DNA of 64,000 bases. Source: Serilophus lunatus. Its lineage: Eukaryota; Chordata; Aves; Passeriformes; Eurylaimidae. Below the pieces are notes generated by a model. It saw nothing but the letters and a program-made list of their open reading frames with translations, was not told where the DNA came from and did not search any database. Below, in pieces: positions 52,501 to 64,000 of this stretch. The translations under genes were made by a program, and so were the position numbers. The stretch lies in the NCBI GenBank assembly GCA_013399895.1, contig VXBA01000466.1, positions 62,001 through 126,000 on the forward strand. Direction: 5' to 3'. Position 1 is the stretch's first letter; the number at the start of each line of letters is the position of its first letter.

Positions 52501-55500
52501 TCTGTGAATTATTAAAGTTGATGTCAATTGTAACTTCAAAATTACTATGGAGGTCAGAGAAGAAATATAAACCCATACAAAGTATGCAGTATACCTTAAC
52601 ACTTAGTCCAATGTATTCTGGAACTATGCAGCAAGTGCTAGAACCCTACAACACACTTAGTTTTTGTGCACATTACATTGAACTTAAGATAATAAAATAA
52701 TATACAAAGAGAAAACTAATTTATTTCAGATGTCAAAAAAGTACAAGATATAGGCTGATATTTGTTCAGTCATGGTGATTTCAGACATCTCTTTTTAATC
52801 AGTTTATTTAAATCAAGTTATGTTGATATAAACAATCTGAACACTCATGTAAATTATTACAGCTTTGCCATCTGCTGTCATCTAGTTACCATTCTCAGAT
52901 GAGTATTGATTTTTTATTTTAAAAACTGACCAAAAAAGACTAGGGTTCAGATCTTAAAATACTCTGAAATAAATACCTATTTATCTACATTAACTATGCA
53001 AAACTCTCAAAAAACAACAGCTGAATAAAGTAACAGAGCTAAATTTTGACTAAAAAGCCTAAGGGTTTCAAAAATCTTCAGAAGTTATCTTGCAGGCAAA
53101 CATCAAAGTGAGTGATACTGCCAGGCATCACACTATAGCTGCTGTCATACAGATATCACGTCCACCGTATTATTAAACAAGTCCAAGACTGGTCCACTAA
53201 GTAGTTGAAATGGCTTGCAGAAAAGTAATGCAGCATTTACTACAGCTTGGAAATACTTCCATAGAGTCATCTACCCAGAAGCTGCAGAAGTGACTGAAGA
53301 AAAATTGGGAGTATCTGACCACACCACTAAAGCCTCCTAAGGCAACATACTGATGATAGAAATACTTCTTCTAGGTATCAATTGCAATCTTATCAAAGTG
53401 TGATCACCTGAGTAAAGTATTTTAGAGTACTTTTTTTTGGTCAAGATTTACGGGCCTGTAATAAAATGTCCTAAAATACAGATCTTCTAATCCATTTTCA
53501 GTGCATTCCACAATGGAACCATCTCATCTTTTGGGCCTACTGAGTTGTGTACTGTAAGAATACATACATACTAAACTGCAAACATCAGTCCCTCTCCTCT
53601 TACAGGACTCAATCATGCAGTTATACAAAAAAATCACATTGTTTTGCTGCTGTTCTAAGACACCTCAGTTCTCCCAGGAACAATTCCAAAGTGGAATAAC
53701 TTTTCATCACACATCTATCTGTACCTCTCTGCATTTTTAACCAGAGCTTCAGCAACACATCTGAGAGAACAGAAGCAATTCTTGAAGAGATTGGGGCTCA
53801 GTTACTCAGCAAGAAATTGAATAATGACTTTGAATTGCTTAAGTCTTTAACTTGATTGATGAAGTTTCCGCAGCCCAGCTGCAGCAAGCTGGCAGCAGTA
53901 AATTCTCCATACACTGGAAACTAAGTGTCTGACTATTTCATGCCTGTTTCTAAATACGTGAAAGCTGGAGGTGCAGCCTGTCATTTTACAACTCAGTACT
54001 TGCTTCTTTCCTTATGTCCACTAACAGAGGTACTAGTGTAAGGCCAAATAAGAATAGAACTCCCTGGAGATGCCTGCTGTGAGACACGTCATAGCATTTC
54101 TTCAAGAAATTTCAAAACAATAGCTTAAGGGCAACTTTTCCCATTATAAATCAAGTTATTTTGAAAGAGTCAATATTTATAATAAGGCCACGGTGCAGCA
54201 GATGAATTGAATTACTAAATTTTCAATCCGAATGTATAATACTTGAAGTTCAGAATACTTTCCAAAATTTCACATTCGTTATATGCAAAGAAAAACAAAA
54301 CTCTAGTTTTCTTTCTTGCTACATTAAGCAAATTAAGCAAATACATCTTTATGTGCACTTCATGGCATATAAATATCACAGGACAGAGAAGTCTGATTGG
54401 TTTTTGTTTCCACACATACCAGAAATGTAAATAAAATTTAAATAGTTAAGTTAGATCATAGGCCTGACTATATGGCCCAGATATTCGCTTATCTTTGCCA
54501 TATTCTCTTGTTGAATAGTCCAAATCTTCTTCAGAACTTTTTAATAGCCATATAGTACTGTCTGAATAACATGATTTTTATAATACTTATAAATGGCAGC
54601 TTTTCTCCTCCACAGTAACTACTTACCAATTTCAAAATTGCCCATCTTGTATTTCTGAAAACCTCTAGCTTTCTGAAACATGTTTCCTGAACTACTTCTC
54701 CATCAAAATAATACTTGTGTTTCACATCTCGTATTTCAGTTACTGTACAGAAGTTTGAGAAACTTGTCCTACTAAACCATCTCACACGACAGGATTCCTG
54801 TCTATTCTAACATGCAAATCAATTCACAGTGACAGCATTCATTCTACAAATCTAAGCAATAGGAAAAATTCAGCTTCATGGAAGTAAAGAGAGGAGCTTG
54901 GCTTTTACCAAGAGCAAAATAAAAAAGCATTTGCAATCTTTAAGCAAGAACTTTCTGTGTGGTTAATGTAGAACTTAGGCTTTGATTCAAAAAAGGACTC
55001 TTTCTTGCACGCTACTGATAGAAATACCCAGAAGTTCACCACTGGCCTAAATTATGGATCTCTAAATAAGAATGGGTTGAAAAACACTTTTAAATATTGA
55101 AGACTTAGTCCTTACTAGAAGAGTTGCAACACTCAGAGCCATAAGTGACACCAAGTGGATGTACTGTTTGTACCTGCACAGAGGATGTGACATCGAAGGT
55201 CACAGGTACTGCTCTGCTTTTGATTCAAAGTACTTCATACAAAGATGGAAGGAGCCGCTACACTGAAATTACTTCAGTATTTTTTAACATACATTTGATT
55301 CCTCAAAAGGCACACAAACACAAGAAATACCACCTGTGCATTCACAGAGATTGCATCAATGAATACTGGTATCATTTGCAAATCTGTATTTTTGAAACAC
55401 AGGCAACATTTAAATAAAAAACCCAAATATTAAGATACAATAAAGCTATCATAACTACCAGATTTTTATAAAATTTCAGGCAGGTACTGGCACAGAGAGT

Positions 55501-56060
55501 GTACTGGAGGAAAACCTTTTGATATTTGATCAAATCCAAGTGATATTACAAATATCTTACTGAAATTAAAAGCTGATAAGCTTTGTATGGCTGTCAGAAA
55601 CAATTCAGAACTTCTCCTGGAAATCCATTAGCAGAAAAAGCAAAGTATCCCTAACCAGGGTTTTAAGAATCCTATGGAGGTTCATGAAATTTACTTTATA
55701 GTAGAGTGAAAAAAGGTTACTGTCTTCCACTAAGAAATCAGAGACAGTAAAATGACCACATTTTATAGTTTCCATATCATCATAAAAAACCAAAACAACA
55801 ACAAAAAAAGGCTTGCATGGAACTTCATTTCAGCAATCCTAAAACCAAAATGAAGCATTCCTTGTGGTAGGACAACATTTTGTAAATAGCGGTGCACACC
55901 ATAATGATAGCATAGCTTTCTACTGCAAAGGCACCACCAGACACAGCTATGACTACTAAGAACATCAACACTATAATAGTCATAATGTATCACAATCATT
56001 ACGTGTGAAAATAAGACCTAATATATTTCAGTGGCTGACTTTTATTGTAGGGATAAAACT
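49562..56060. other. Unique AT-rich intronic sequence, no gene found
   Basis: Nothing identified apart from chance open frames; the largest is 136 codons on the plus strand at 50709-51119 and resembles no known family. This is the intron immediately 3' of the CDKAL1 exon. Confidence 0.5.
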
Positions 56061-56066
56061 CCTTAC
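56061..56066 (-). other. CDKAL1: 5' splice site (donor) of the CDKAL1 exon
   Basis: On the minus strand the exon end reads TTTTCAAG followed by GTAAGG, a near-consensus U1 donor. The split codon (G plus two bases from the next exon) fits the glutamate that follows SFQ in the protein family. Confidence 0.9.
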
Positions 56067-56170
56067 CTTGAAAAGACTGTTTGGCTCTGTCCACGAGTTC
56101 TTCAATTGGATAACTTGCTAGATCTCCTCTGGCGTGCTTAGTTTTACAGTAGGTACATGCATTGAGACAC
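56067..56170 (-). CDS. CDKAL1: CDKAL1 internal exon carrying the radical-SAM Fe-S cluster motif
   Basis: Read on the minus strand, this 104-bp exon gives 34 whole codons after one leading base. The peptide begins CLNACTYCKTKHARG and ends in ELVDRAKQSFQ. CLNACTYC is the C-x3-C-x2-C motif whose three cysteines hold the catalytic [4Fe-4S] cluster of radical-SAM enzymes, and the following KTKHARG is typical of the CDKAL1/MtaB branch (CDK5RAP1 differs here). CDKAL1 converts t6A37 to ms2t6A37 in cytosolic tRNA-Lys(UUU), which supports accurate lysine decoding; the protein is tail-anchored in the ER membrane. The exon is phased: its first G completes a codon (Gly in the family) and its last G starts the next (Glu in the family). 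The acceptor AG lies at 56171-56172 and the donor GTAAGG at 56061-56066. No stop or frameshift is present. From memory, the peptide differs from the mammalian one only by conservative changes. This is one exon of a multi-exon gene. Confidence 0.95.
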
Positions 56171-56190
56171 CTGTTCAGAAAATGAAAATA
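56171..56190 (-). other. CDKAL1: 3' splice site (acceptor) of the CDKAL1 exon
   Basis: On the minus strand the exon is preceded by a pyrimidine-rich stretch ending in TTTTCTGAACAG, with AG directly before the first exon base. The frame across this junction restores the Gly-Cys step that opens the cluster motif. Confidence 0.88.
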
Positions 56191-57334
56191 CTCGGTTTCT
56201 AGCCAAGAAAGCCTTTATATGCACAGCTGTATTTTTAAGTACATCTGGAAAAATGAGTTTTTATATCTATGACCAAAAAACAGTGGTATTCCGGTTTGAA
56301 ATCAACGAAATAGTTTGACAAGTGTTTTGCCTTCCTAACTTCTTGAAGTATCTTTCACATCTATATAAAAGGTGAAACAATGATCAGTGGTAACCACGTA
56401 CAAAACCCCAGAGTGGGAATTTAGAAAAGCTATAGGGCTAATAATTGTTTACTAAAAAGAGATGTAACTGGTGACAATCCTGTGCCATGAGCACAAGGTG
56501 ACTTTAACACTTGAACACAGGCCCCTTCTCTCACAGAAGAGAACTGTCAGCCATCAGTAACAAAGGTATGCATCAAGATCGTATTTCTTGAAATGAAGTG
56601 AATTTATTAAGCTTAAATTTAAGCAGAGACTTGGGGACACACATACACATAAAAAAACCCAAACCAAAAAAATTTTTATCATACACTGAAAATTTCAAAT
56701 TCTGATGCACTGCAAGTTTGGTGTAAAAGTAAGTTTCAACAAAAACTATATTACAATTTTTTTTTCATCTTGTATGAAAACAGTGATTTTTGTAGACATT
56801 CAAGTGTGTCAATTCATCTTAAGACCAATAAAAACTGTCATTTTAAGTTATTTAAAACAAACTTCTAAATTTATTCCTGTGTAATAGATCTAAAACTTAA
56901 AATGGTATTGTTGTACAATAAAAATGATTGTTTATACTATTTTAAAAAATTTTCTGTTTCCTTATTATGTATAGTGAGTGCATTTACAAGACACAGTGTC
57001 TTACCTCTTCCTCTCTTCTCCTTAAAATTTATGTACAAATCATCTATATTCCTTATTATGTATTTTGCTTTGAATTAGGGTAGCAGTATTTGAGAAGCTC
57101 TACAGCAAGAGTACTAAACACTAGCAGGGTTAAGTACTAACTAACATTGCTAAATACTGATATTATTGATCTCCAAACCTTGAAGATAACTTTCACATCT
57201 TCCATGAATGCTCCTTTCCTACAAGACTGGAATATGTGAAAAGACGTGGTAACAGTAGTTCTTCTCAGCACTTCAACAAACTTTGTCACAAACAGAGAAT
57301 GGAAATGTGGAGCCAGAAGAAAGAAGAGGGAGAT

Positions 57335-57425
57335 ATTTTCCCAATATCCACAGTATTACTGTATTATTTATCTGTATTTCTACAGTATTATTATATTATT
57401 TTCCAAATATTCACAGTATTATGTG
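57335..57425 (+). repeat. Imperfect AT-rich repeat, period about 63 bp
   Basis: ATTTTCCCAATATCCACAGT at 57335 recurs as ATTTTCCAAATATTCACAGT at 57398, with a related CTACAGTATTATTAT string between them. It is an imperfect local duplication. Confidence 0.75.
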
Positions 57426-58437
57426 GAATTGTTTCAAAAAGCTTTGCTACTGCGGTCGAGGTACAACCTAAGGGAGGGCTGTTGTTTTATTTTGGGGTAG
57501 GAGCTGAAAGATGGGATTTGGAGGCAGACTTTTTTTCACGTTTTGCTGCACCACTTCACTTATTTCTACTATAAAAAAAGGTATTGTAGAATGCTAAAAT
57601 AATTAAGCCTTTCTCTTCTTTGGTACCTAAAGAGATTATATAACAACTGAAATGAGAAAGACTTAATTGTAATACAGAAAAGGATCAATTTTAAAAAGCA
57701 GACCGAAAGAGGGAAAATTTAAATCCTACCATATTTGTTAATTCCAGCTTGGAAAAAGAAACAGTCTTTTGGGCTACACCTGACCAACGAAAGGATGCAG
57801 ATTTCAGCTACTTGTAAAAATGCTGAACTAACCACTTTCCACAGACTTGAGAATTATCAATTCTTGAAAACAGAAATTTAAACCAAACCATAAGTACAAT
57901 AAAGTATCTGCAGTGGCTTTTCTCTTCAGTAAGCCAGACTTTACTCCAAGTTTCCAGCATAACAAATTACTCATATGTTCATGCTGCCACATACTCAGAC
58001 CACAGACAATCAAGTGGAAAAAAGCTGTTGGGAATTCCTGAGAAGATGAGCATTGCCTTTTACTAAGTGCCTCTTACCAGCAAGTGGATCATCCTAAAAC
58101 CAGTGTAATAGGAAAGCTCTCCTTAAAAACCAGTCTTTACCATGGGTGTTGCTCAAATATACAGGACTAAACAGCCAACAAGAGAACAAGAGAATGTTTG
58201 TGTTGTGTTCAACTGGAAGTCTTCTTCAAGCATTTAAAGATGGTTTGTAAATGTTAGTTTGTATTAATACAGGCCTAAGGGTTTTTTGCACAAAGAAATC
58301 ACAATCATTTATAGAAAAAATAATTAATGATCATTATGTTTGTAATTACCAGCATGTTTTGGAAAAATTTTATAATGATTCCAGAACGGATAAAAATCTG
58401 AGTCTTGGTTTTCCAGCATACTAAATTGATTAAGTTA

Positions 58438-58474
58438 CTTTGAATTATTAACCCTTTGCTTTGAATTATTAACC
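58438..58474 (+). repeat. Direct duplication, period 21 bp
   Basis: CTTTGAATTATTAACC at 58438-58453 is repeated exactly at 58459-58474, a small tandem duplication in intron. Confidence 0.9.
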
Positions 58475-59241
58475 TTTAATCAACTATATGCCCAATGCAC
58501 AGAAGTATTCACAGCAAGGTAAAATATTATTCACAAATAAATTACAACCATGTGGATAATTAAAAACTTTTTGAATGCATTACTAAACTGGGTATCATCA
58601 ACATTCTGGTTGAAATTTTCTTGCAGACATAGGTAACTGTGGTCTTAACATTGCTTATCTACTATGTGCTCATGTTGTGCATTAGATTAACCAGACTCTT
58701 CATTTTCAAAATAGTAATGCTCCCCATAAAACACATATTTAGCATGAAAGGCTATCCCTTGCAGATGGAACTGATTATGAGTAAGAATGCTTATGACACA
58801 GTAAACAAATTAAGACTTTCCTTCAGTGGGACTAATCAGCCAATTTCAGCAGCAGATGAGAATGACAGTGCAGACATGAGGAGCAAAATCCTGGTTCATC
58901 TTAATGGGACTTGTGCCACTAAGTTTAGTGAAGACAGGATTCTACCATCAGATATGAAAAGCATAAAACATCTTTCATTCAAGGATCAGAAAAACGGCTC
59001 AATTACAGACTGGATGAGCCATTAGTGTGCTTGTCACCCAAATTGAATGTGATTGATCAAGACCAGACATCTGTGAGCAAGCTGGGAGAGCTGAATTCTG
59101 CAACAGTGTCATGTGATAGAAGATCTCTCCTGCTGTGCAGGTGGCTAATTTTGGGGAAAGATTCCCTTAACATCTGGAACGATCCTGTAAAGTCTTGCCT
59201 GGTAAAAACCTGGTAAAATTCTTGCTCGGTATAATCATGGT

Positions 59242-59260
59242 AAAAAAAAAAAAAAAAAAA
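59242..59260 (+). repeat. Poly-A tract
   Basis: Nineteen consecutive A on the plus strand, about 230 bases after the end of an open frame of 128 codons. No poly-A signal 10-30 bases before it and no target duplication were seen, so a processed retrocopy is not established. Confidence 0.85.
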
Positions 59261-60839
59261 CAAAATCAAACATACCTCAGTCCTGAGGTGGTCTAACAAA
59301 TTAGCAATTTGCATACAATCATTAATTACAATTCAGACTAAACACTAATATCTGATTTTATGACATCTGACTAGTTATACATATTTAAGATTTTATGAAG
59401 TTCACCCTATTAAAAAAAAAAAAGATTCTGTCAGTAGTGCAGTGCCCCTCACACCACTGGAACATCACATTGGTACAAACATGGAAAGATTGCTCATCAC
59501 TGTCTCCCATAACATCTCTCTGCATCTGCCATGAGACTTCCTTAGAATAAGAAAATACGAAAAGAATATTTTGTATTAGTAAACTGTGGTTTTCCTGAAA
59601 GGAGAGTATCATTTCCTTGTTTTAAAATACAGTTTAGAGAAAATATTTATGCTTTTATAAGATAGTTTTCAATTTTGCATCAAATATAATTTTGATAAAA
59701 ACACTCTGTAGTGTGAATAAAGAGAAAACTCCCTTTGCAGGCTTGACTGAGCAAAAGACACGCCAGAAATACATACTCCCAGCAAGTGAAAGGGAGATGG
59801 ATACTAGTCGCAAGTTACTAAAACAGAGCTAGTAGAATTCCACAAACATTTTTCTGCTTAGGATATAAAGCTTTGACAATCTAAGAACAGCATTTATACT
59901 ATATTTAAATATCAGACTATATTTATAGAATTAAATGCCATTTATATTTCTTAGTATTGTATCTGCAAGAAGTCTACTTTGTGCTTTCAAACTTTCTACA
60001 TTCCCTTAAACACAACTGCGAAGGACTGGAGTGGTGGGGGCAGGGGAAGAAGTAGTTCACAAGAGTTAAAGAAAAAAAAAGAGGTATGCCTAATATGCCT
60101 ACATGTTTTCAGGATCTGTTCTTTCGCTTGAAGTTTACACATTTTACAATAAATCTCTTCAACCTACAATGACAGGGAATACAATTTCCTGTCAAGTATT
60201 TGGGGCACAGGAGATTGTTTTCATTTAAAATATATTCAGGATTTAAAATACTTCTAGAACAGTGGCAAGCTACTTCTCGTAACAGCTAATTAGTGCAAGC
60301 AGCAAACGACACTATTACAGCAATACTCTTTTCTAGTATCCCAGCTTGTTCAGACTGAGCTCAGACAACAGCCATGGGTGCTGAGTTACATAGACGCACT
60401 CAAGGTTACAACGTTTCTGGCATGATAAAAACAGGACTTATCTGAACCTATCTTTGTAGCCAACTACTTTAGAAATACACTGTGATAAAAATTTTGCTCT
60501 GAATGTGCAATGCCAGCCTAAAAAGTAGAAGCCTGTCAAAAATTTTAGCTGAAAATAGTATGACCCTCCAAGCAATACCATACACTGCATGGGACTGCAT
60601 ATATTCTTCTCAAAGCAGGATGCAACCACAAGATACTATTTTTTAATTCTGCAACCCATGCTGTGCTCAGCAAAATGGCAAGAAAGTCCATTACAATTTT
60701 ATTCTTCTGAAGAACTTGGAAGCCAGTGCTTTATTTGATAATGTCTCACTAGTTTCTAATCAAAAGGAATTTGGAGAGAAGGCAGCTCCATTGGTTTGAT
60801 AAGCCATAATATGTTTTAATTTTGTACTTTAAATATTTG

Positions 60840-61170
60840 CATTTTGTGAAACTAAATTCCTACAGTCAAGTGTAGGTGATTCAAAGGTCACAGCTGTGTA
60901 CTTATATCATCATACATTCACCTTGCTCTCTTCAAGGCCAATAATTTAACATCAGTAAAATCAGGTGTATCAACGGTACTTTCCAGTGCTTATCTGAAGA
61001 ACTTCTTGAATAATTGTGGCCACACAGTTCTGCAATTGTTTGACTTAATTCATTAAGGCATTCTAAATTGATATTATAGGATAAAATATTTTATTGCTCA
61101 GCTGCATGCATCTGTATTCCCCACCCTGACTCAAAATGGTGCATTTGCTAGGTGCTTACTGGAAACTGCA
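60840..61170. promoter_or_regulatory. Candidate conserved non-coding element (nuclear-receptor, E-box, SOX-like motifs)
   Basis: TCAAAGGTCA (60881-60890), an extended nuclear-receptor half-site, directly abuts CAGCTG (60891-60896). Further on are TTGTGGCCACA, GCAATTGTTTGACTTAATTC and TTGCTCAGCTGCATGCAT. The block has no coding frame and is not a recognised repeat. The combination resembles deeply conserved vertebrate enhancers, but conservation has not been tested. Confidence 0.22.
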
Positions 61171-62479
61171 ATTTTTTTTTCACTACAATTCAAACTAAAG
61201 CTCTCTGTTTCACAGAGACCTAAGTTATTTTAGAAGCATTTCCAAACAGCTGCTTGGCTATGCAGGCCAGAACTTTGGGAGCAGATCATGACAGGCATTA
61301 ATATCAAGAAAGGGATTGAGCTGAAATAGTACAGGTGGATAAATTAGGCTCTGTGGTTGCACAGAGGAGAAAATGCCACAGCATTGTAACAAGTAATCAA
61401 TTCTTTCAGCACTTCATAAAGAGCAACAATATTTGGAAGATAATGATTCCTGGTCTCAGTCAAATAGTAGTGGTGGTACAAATGAAGAGTTATGACAGAA
61501 AAATCTTAGACAGAAAAGATACTTCATTAGAAATCTGCTCACAGCTAATCCCAGAAACACAGTGGCAGAATACCCCAAAAACACTATTTCATCATGCATA
61601 AGAACTATTCCTCTCAGATCCCTCCTAATGAACAGCAGTGGTTGGAAAACGACCTCTGAAGACAGGATTCTTGGAGATTTGCTTTAATTTATAAAGTTTT
61701 ACAAAGCTGTGACTTGACAACTGCCTTGGTGTTTAAAGCAACGAATAGCATAATTTTATTAAAAAAATTTTACTGGAGGCAGATGACTTAGAATAACTTA
61801 CACAGAATGTGCTGTAAAACATAATTGGGTTATTAATGAATAATTTCACAAGCTTTAAAAAATTCAGTTTTCAATATTTTAAACAAAATACTAAGGATGA
61901 AATTAAAATTATGATTTCTAGGGAGGCACATGTGTATAATGAGTACATTTAAAGTTCTGTTTCAGGAATGAAGCATCTTAGCAGATACCCAGGACTGGAA
62001 GTGGAAGGGTAAGGGGAGTCAAGTGTTCTTTCTTTAAGCAATCCACTTAATTTACCATGCATCTTCAAAACATTAGCAGGTCCTGAATCACCCCCACAGA
62101 AAACATGGGTGAAAAGTAGACCACTGCCTGTGATAAGAGCTATTGTTTTTACTTCCTGAATGGCTTTTGGGACAGACCCTTTTAGAGTGGTGAAATCTCA
62201 CAGGAAACATTAGGCTGCAGTAAATACTGTAGCATACAGCAGGTACCACTGAGATTCTTGGGATAAAAGGTATTGTTTTTGCACTGGTCAAAACATCCTG
62301 GGGAAAAAAAAAAAAAGTTAAATTTCAGCAGCACTAAAACCAACAGGCTTAATTTAGAATTTATCTGAGATCGCTATCAGACCAATTTCAAAAAAAGCAT
62401 TTGTAAAATGTCTGGGAAAATGGATCTGAATTGTCTGGGTAAAATAATGGAAATAAATGCATAATAAAAACAAACTCAC

Positions 62480-62598
62480 CACTTATAATCTAGAAAGAAT
62501 CCCTTCTCGATGATTGCATGCACACTTTCTGCCCCAAAATGTCCTACTGGTTTTGGTAGCAGACGAAGTGTTAGAAGCTCCAGTGTGGATCTAAGGAT
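62480..62598 (-). other. Possible cryptic exon with donor, unidentified
   Basis: On the minus strand this stretch ends TATAAGTG followed by GTGAGTTTG (donor GT at 62478-62479). It contains an open frame of 39 codons bounded upstream by TAG at 62599-62601. The peptide includes RLLPKPVGHFGAESVHAII. A second frame is also largely open. It does not match the CDKAL1 residues expected immediately before the cluster motif, nor would its splice phase (ending TG) restore the Gly codon. Chance is the default reading. Confidence 0.15.
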
Positions 62599-64000
62599 CT
62601 AAGCATACCTGCAACTAATACCATGCTGCTGCTCCTACACGTCATTTCTATCTTCCAATAAAGTGGTGGTTAGTCTTGCTGGAAAAAAAAGCATCTGTAC
62701 AGGAGTAGATATACATATGCTTCAAGTATATACTATTTGCTATGTATTACTTTGTCAACTTAAAATGAAAGAAGACCACACATTTCAACATAATTGCCCA
62801 ATCCTAAATCTGTCTAAGATTTTCCAAACAATTTAATGGACTGATTTACACAGTTATTCTTACAAGAATCCAATGACTTTTTAAAATAGAAATTTAAACC
62901 AGGGTCCTTATGTTTGCCTTTCAGAGTCTCCAAAGGGATTTTCAGAATCAAATTAATCCCCTTTTTACACAGTTATACAGCTGAGTCAGTCAGACCATGG
63001 ACATAACCTTCTTACTACCCACATACTTCTTAAATAAAATGGAAGTTAAGGTACTCAGTCTTTTGAATAATTAAGGAAAGAAACAGTTATTCATTATTTT
63101 ATTTTCATTATTTTATAATGTTATTGAATATATTTAACTATATTTTGCAGAATTTAAAACTAGTGACAGTGCAGAAAAACAGAAAACTGTAGTCTTTCGT
63201 TACTAATGATCTTTAACTTCTCCATCTGGTTCACTTCTCTAAAATTCTCTCCTTCTAATGATTCCTCAGATCTTCTACTTTATTTCTTTTCCGCCATTTT
63301 CTTAAATTTTTCCTCTTGTCTTGCATTTGGTGACCGTTAATGCCATGTAATGCCATGCTTGTAACTCTCCCGCAGTGTCCTCATGTCCCAGTGACTGGAA
63401 TGGTATGACATTCTTCCAAGTTAGTTGGCCAGTGTTTGTATGCTTTGATTTCCTCTTTAACTACTCAAGTCTGTGGTGAGCCTGAAACTTTTCCAGTTCA
63501 AGTGCTGCCAGCTCTGACAGAAACCATAACTTGCTAGCCCTGAGTTTTTTTAAAGCACAAAGATGAAAAACTAGTTGTAGACTTAAGATCATGTTGGGGT
63601 TTTTTTTGTCTTGTCACCTCCAATGCAACTCAGATAATTACGGTCAGTCATTTAAAAGAAAATCAGAAAGTCTGTGACTAAAGCACTTAATGCACAAATC
63701 AGAGCATTAAAAACAGGCCACAAAACCTCTTGGGGATCGAGGATCTAAACAGCCTTCTAGACATTACAGGCTGGAAAATACACAAGAGGCAGCTCTAGTC
63801 ATCAAAAGCAAGGCTTAATAAAAAGCAATGGACAGACAAAACACAAAGTAGCTCAGCAATTCAGTTGTTTATAGGCCTCAGTCGATACCCAAATGGAAGC
63901 TTTCTTCATATTTCCACATCTACATCTGGCTACAACATTATCTTTGCAATGGCTGTATTGAAATTTTTTTCAACTTTAACAAAGTTCTTAAAAAGACACA

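Larger units (their letters stand above)
1..56060 (-). other. CDKAL1: Partial CDKAL1 intron, 3' of the identified exon
   Basis: Everything below the exon is transcribed as part of the following intron, or conceivably spans a further exon not recognised here. I looked on the minus strand for the next expected coding blocks of CDKAL1 (the EIWLTSEDTG region, the ATDIICGFPGE region and the FYPRPGTP region) and saw none. The intron is AT-rich and contains the LTRs, CR1 pieces and GC island listed separately. An intron exceeding 56 kb agrees with the known great size of CDKAL1 introns. Confidence 0.75.
56173..64000 (-). other. CDKAL1: Partial CDKAL1 intron, 5' of the identified exon
   Basis: About 7.8 kb of AT-rich sequence upstream of the exon in the direction of transcription. 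The preceding CDKAL1 exon, expected to encode the segment just before the cluster motif and to end in a Gly-split codon, was not found. It holds a small tandem repeat near 57335, a 21-bp duplication near 58438, a 19-base poly-A run at 59242-59260, a motif-dense stretch near 60840-61170 and a donor-like site near 62471. No recognised transposon is visible. Confidence 0.75.

Noticed and set aside
62480..62598. The preceding CDKAL1 exon
   Set aside because: The peptide does not match the family sequence before the cluster motif and the splice phase does not fit the Gly-split codon.

Overview
The window is vertebrate, almost certainly avian, nuclear DNA, and nearly all of it is intron. It is AT-rich and CpG-poor. 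It carries fragments of CR1 LINEs (the dominant bird retrotransposon) and solo LTRs with ERVL-like ends of the kind common in songbird and other bird genomes. It also has an assembly gap (352 N) inside a GC-rich repeat and one ambiguous base. There are no operons, CRISPR arrays, bacterial signals or intact transposon coding regions.

One protein-coding segment can be identified with confidence: a 104-bp minus-strand exon at 56067-56170. It encodes the radical-SAM CxxxCxxC iron-sulfur motif of CDKAL1, the threonylcarbamoyladenosine tRNA methylthiotransferase, and has good splice sites on both sides. CDKAL1 is known for very large introns, so 1-56060 reads as the partial intron 3' of this exon and 56173-64000 as the partial intron 5' of it. 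I found no second CDKAL1 exon by eye.

Layout in plus-strand order. 1-11244 is unique AT-rich intron. 11245-11678 is an old plus-strand solo LTR. 12895-14076 is a longer plus-strand LTR-like element with matching 5-bp flanks, a GC-rich G-quadruplex-prone interior and the sequence gap. 14082-29040 is unique intron. 29041-29720 is an unusual GC/CpG-enriched island with a consensus splice donor on the minus strand. About 31780-31868 is a CR1 3' tail. 39974-40416 is a possible two-exon transcript on the strand opposite CDKAL1 (speculative). 49331-49561 is a CR1 fragment on the minus strand. 56067-56170 is the CDKAL1 exon, followed by 7.8 kb of intron.

I do not see a new multi-gene system. The points most worth checking are the GC island, the antisense spliced candidate, the gapped LTR, and several stretches dense in transcription-factor-like motifs. 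The last matter because CDKAL1 introns neighbour SOX4 and E2F3 and are known in other vertebrates to hold regulatory DNA. The short open frames elsewhere show no recognisable family and look like chance.
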